Shown one piece after another: positions 5,411 to 5,549 of a DNA stretch of 5,549 nt. This DNA is from a bacterium (GTDB taxonomy: Bacteria; Krumholzibacteriota; Krumholzibacteria; LZORAL124-64-63). The notes beneath the pieces are model-generated. The model was not told where the DNA came from. It worked only from the letters and a program-made list of their open reading frames with translations, and ran no database searches. Numbering within the stretch: the stretch's first letter is position 1; every line of letters begins with the position of its first letter. The stretch spans positions 1 to 5,549 of the forward strand of contig JAASSM010000158.1 of assembly GCA_021767885.1 (NCBI GenBank), read 5' to 3'. The translations under genes and the position numbers were made by a program.

Positions 5411-5549
5411 CACGTCCGCCGGCGGCGCCACGTCCTCGTGGTCCGCCGGGTCGCGCTCCACCACCCGCATCACCCGCGCCAGGCCCAGGGAGTCGGCCGC
5501 GGCGAGGGAATCGGCCACCGAGAGCGTGTCCGCCGCCACCAGGCTGTCC
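5354..5549 (-). CDS. C-terminal end of an unrecognised convergent protein with Asp-Ser-Leu repeats (partial)
   Basis: An open frame enters from the right edge and ends at a TAG (5354-5356), giving 64 visible residues. The stretch LSVADSLAAADSLGLAR shows a spaced Ala-Asp-Ser-Leu repeat, preceded by another DSL and ADTL, then a charged tail (VMRVVERDPADHEDV) and a low-complexity end. Third codon positions are almost all G or C from 5411 to 5548, as in the genes around it, which supports real coding on this strand; the bias drops in the last 57 bp, where the frame overlaps the TonB-like gene tail to tail. DSL-type repeats occur in secreted and envelope proteins of FCB bacteria, from general familiarity, but no family can be named. 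If the stop is real, the two genes overlap at their 3' ends and no terminator separates them. Confidence 0.5.
   Translation of the reverse strand, partial: DSLVAADTLSVADSLAAADSLGLARVMRVVERDPADHEDVAPPADVSGSGVAADQRAAESPGDQ

Noticed and set aside
5416..5425. CCGCCGGCGG palindrome after the TonB-like stop as a terminator
   Set aside because: Only 10 bp, no loop and no following T-run on either strand; short GC palindromes are expected by chance at this base composition.
1..5549. CRISPR array, insertion sequence, tRNA or rRNA
   Set aside because: No direct repeats with spacers, no transposase-like frame with terminal inverted repeats, and no cloverleaf or rRNA-like stretch was seen on either strand.

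Overview
The window is a GC-rich bacterial segment, roughly 70% G+C by eye, with strongly G/C-biased third codon positions in every gene called. A lipoprotein signal peptide, a periplasmic cell-wall amidase and a TonB-type protein indicate a diderm (Gram-negative-type) bacterium. The Asp-Ser-Leu-rich protein tail at the right edge, the gene mix and the high GC would fit a GC-rich lineage of the FCB superphylum or a similar environmental group. This placement is inference with low confidence, because no rRNA or marker gene is present.

Left half, minus strand (1-2108). selA encodes selenocysteine synthase, the PLP enzyme that converts Ser-tRNA(Sec) to Sec-tRNA(Sec). It is followed, through an ATGA stop/start overlap, by a gene that runs off the left edge. 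That second gene resembles the CpsD/ParA/MinD class of P-loop ATPases, but every ATP-binding and hydrolysis motif that can be aligned has lost its key residue except the Walker A' aspartates. The elongation factor gene selB, a frequent neighbour of selA, is not in the window.

Middle (2109-2335). A divergent intergenic region separates selA from the amidase. It holds one plausible sigma-70-type promoter in each direction and a leader of about 119 nt for selA that contains several inverted repeats.

Right half, plus strand (2336-5410). A two-gene unit encodes a 756-residue lipoprotein N-acetylmuramoyl-L-alanine amidase and a TonB-family protein. The amidase has an intact Amidase_3 domain and a second Amidase_3-like domain that has lost its zinc ligands. 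The TonB-family protein has an N-terminal anchor, an acidic linker and a C-terminal TonB domain. The genes are 15 bp apart, and two perfect 12-bp palindromes lie at their junction, the second one covering the tonB-like start codon. Together they suggest an envelope function: peptidoglycan cleavage linked to an inner-membrane protein that spans the periplasm.

Right edge (5354-5549, minus strand). The C-terminal end of a convergent gene appears to overlap the last 57 bp of the TonB-like gene. It has Asp-Ser-Leu repeats and no recognised function.

Most interesting points: the pseudo-ATPase coupled to selA, the active-plus-pseudo-amidase architecture, the paired palindromes at the amidase/TonB junction, and the structured selA leader.
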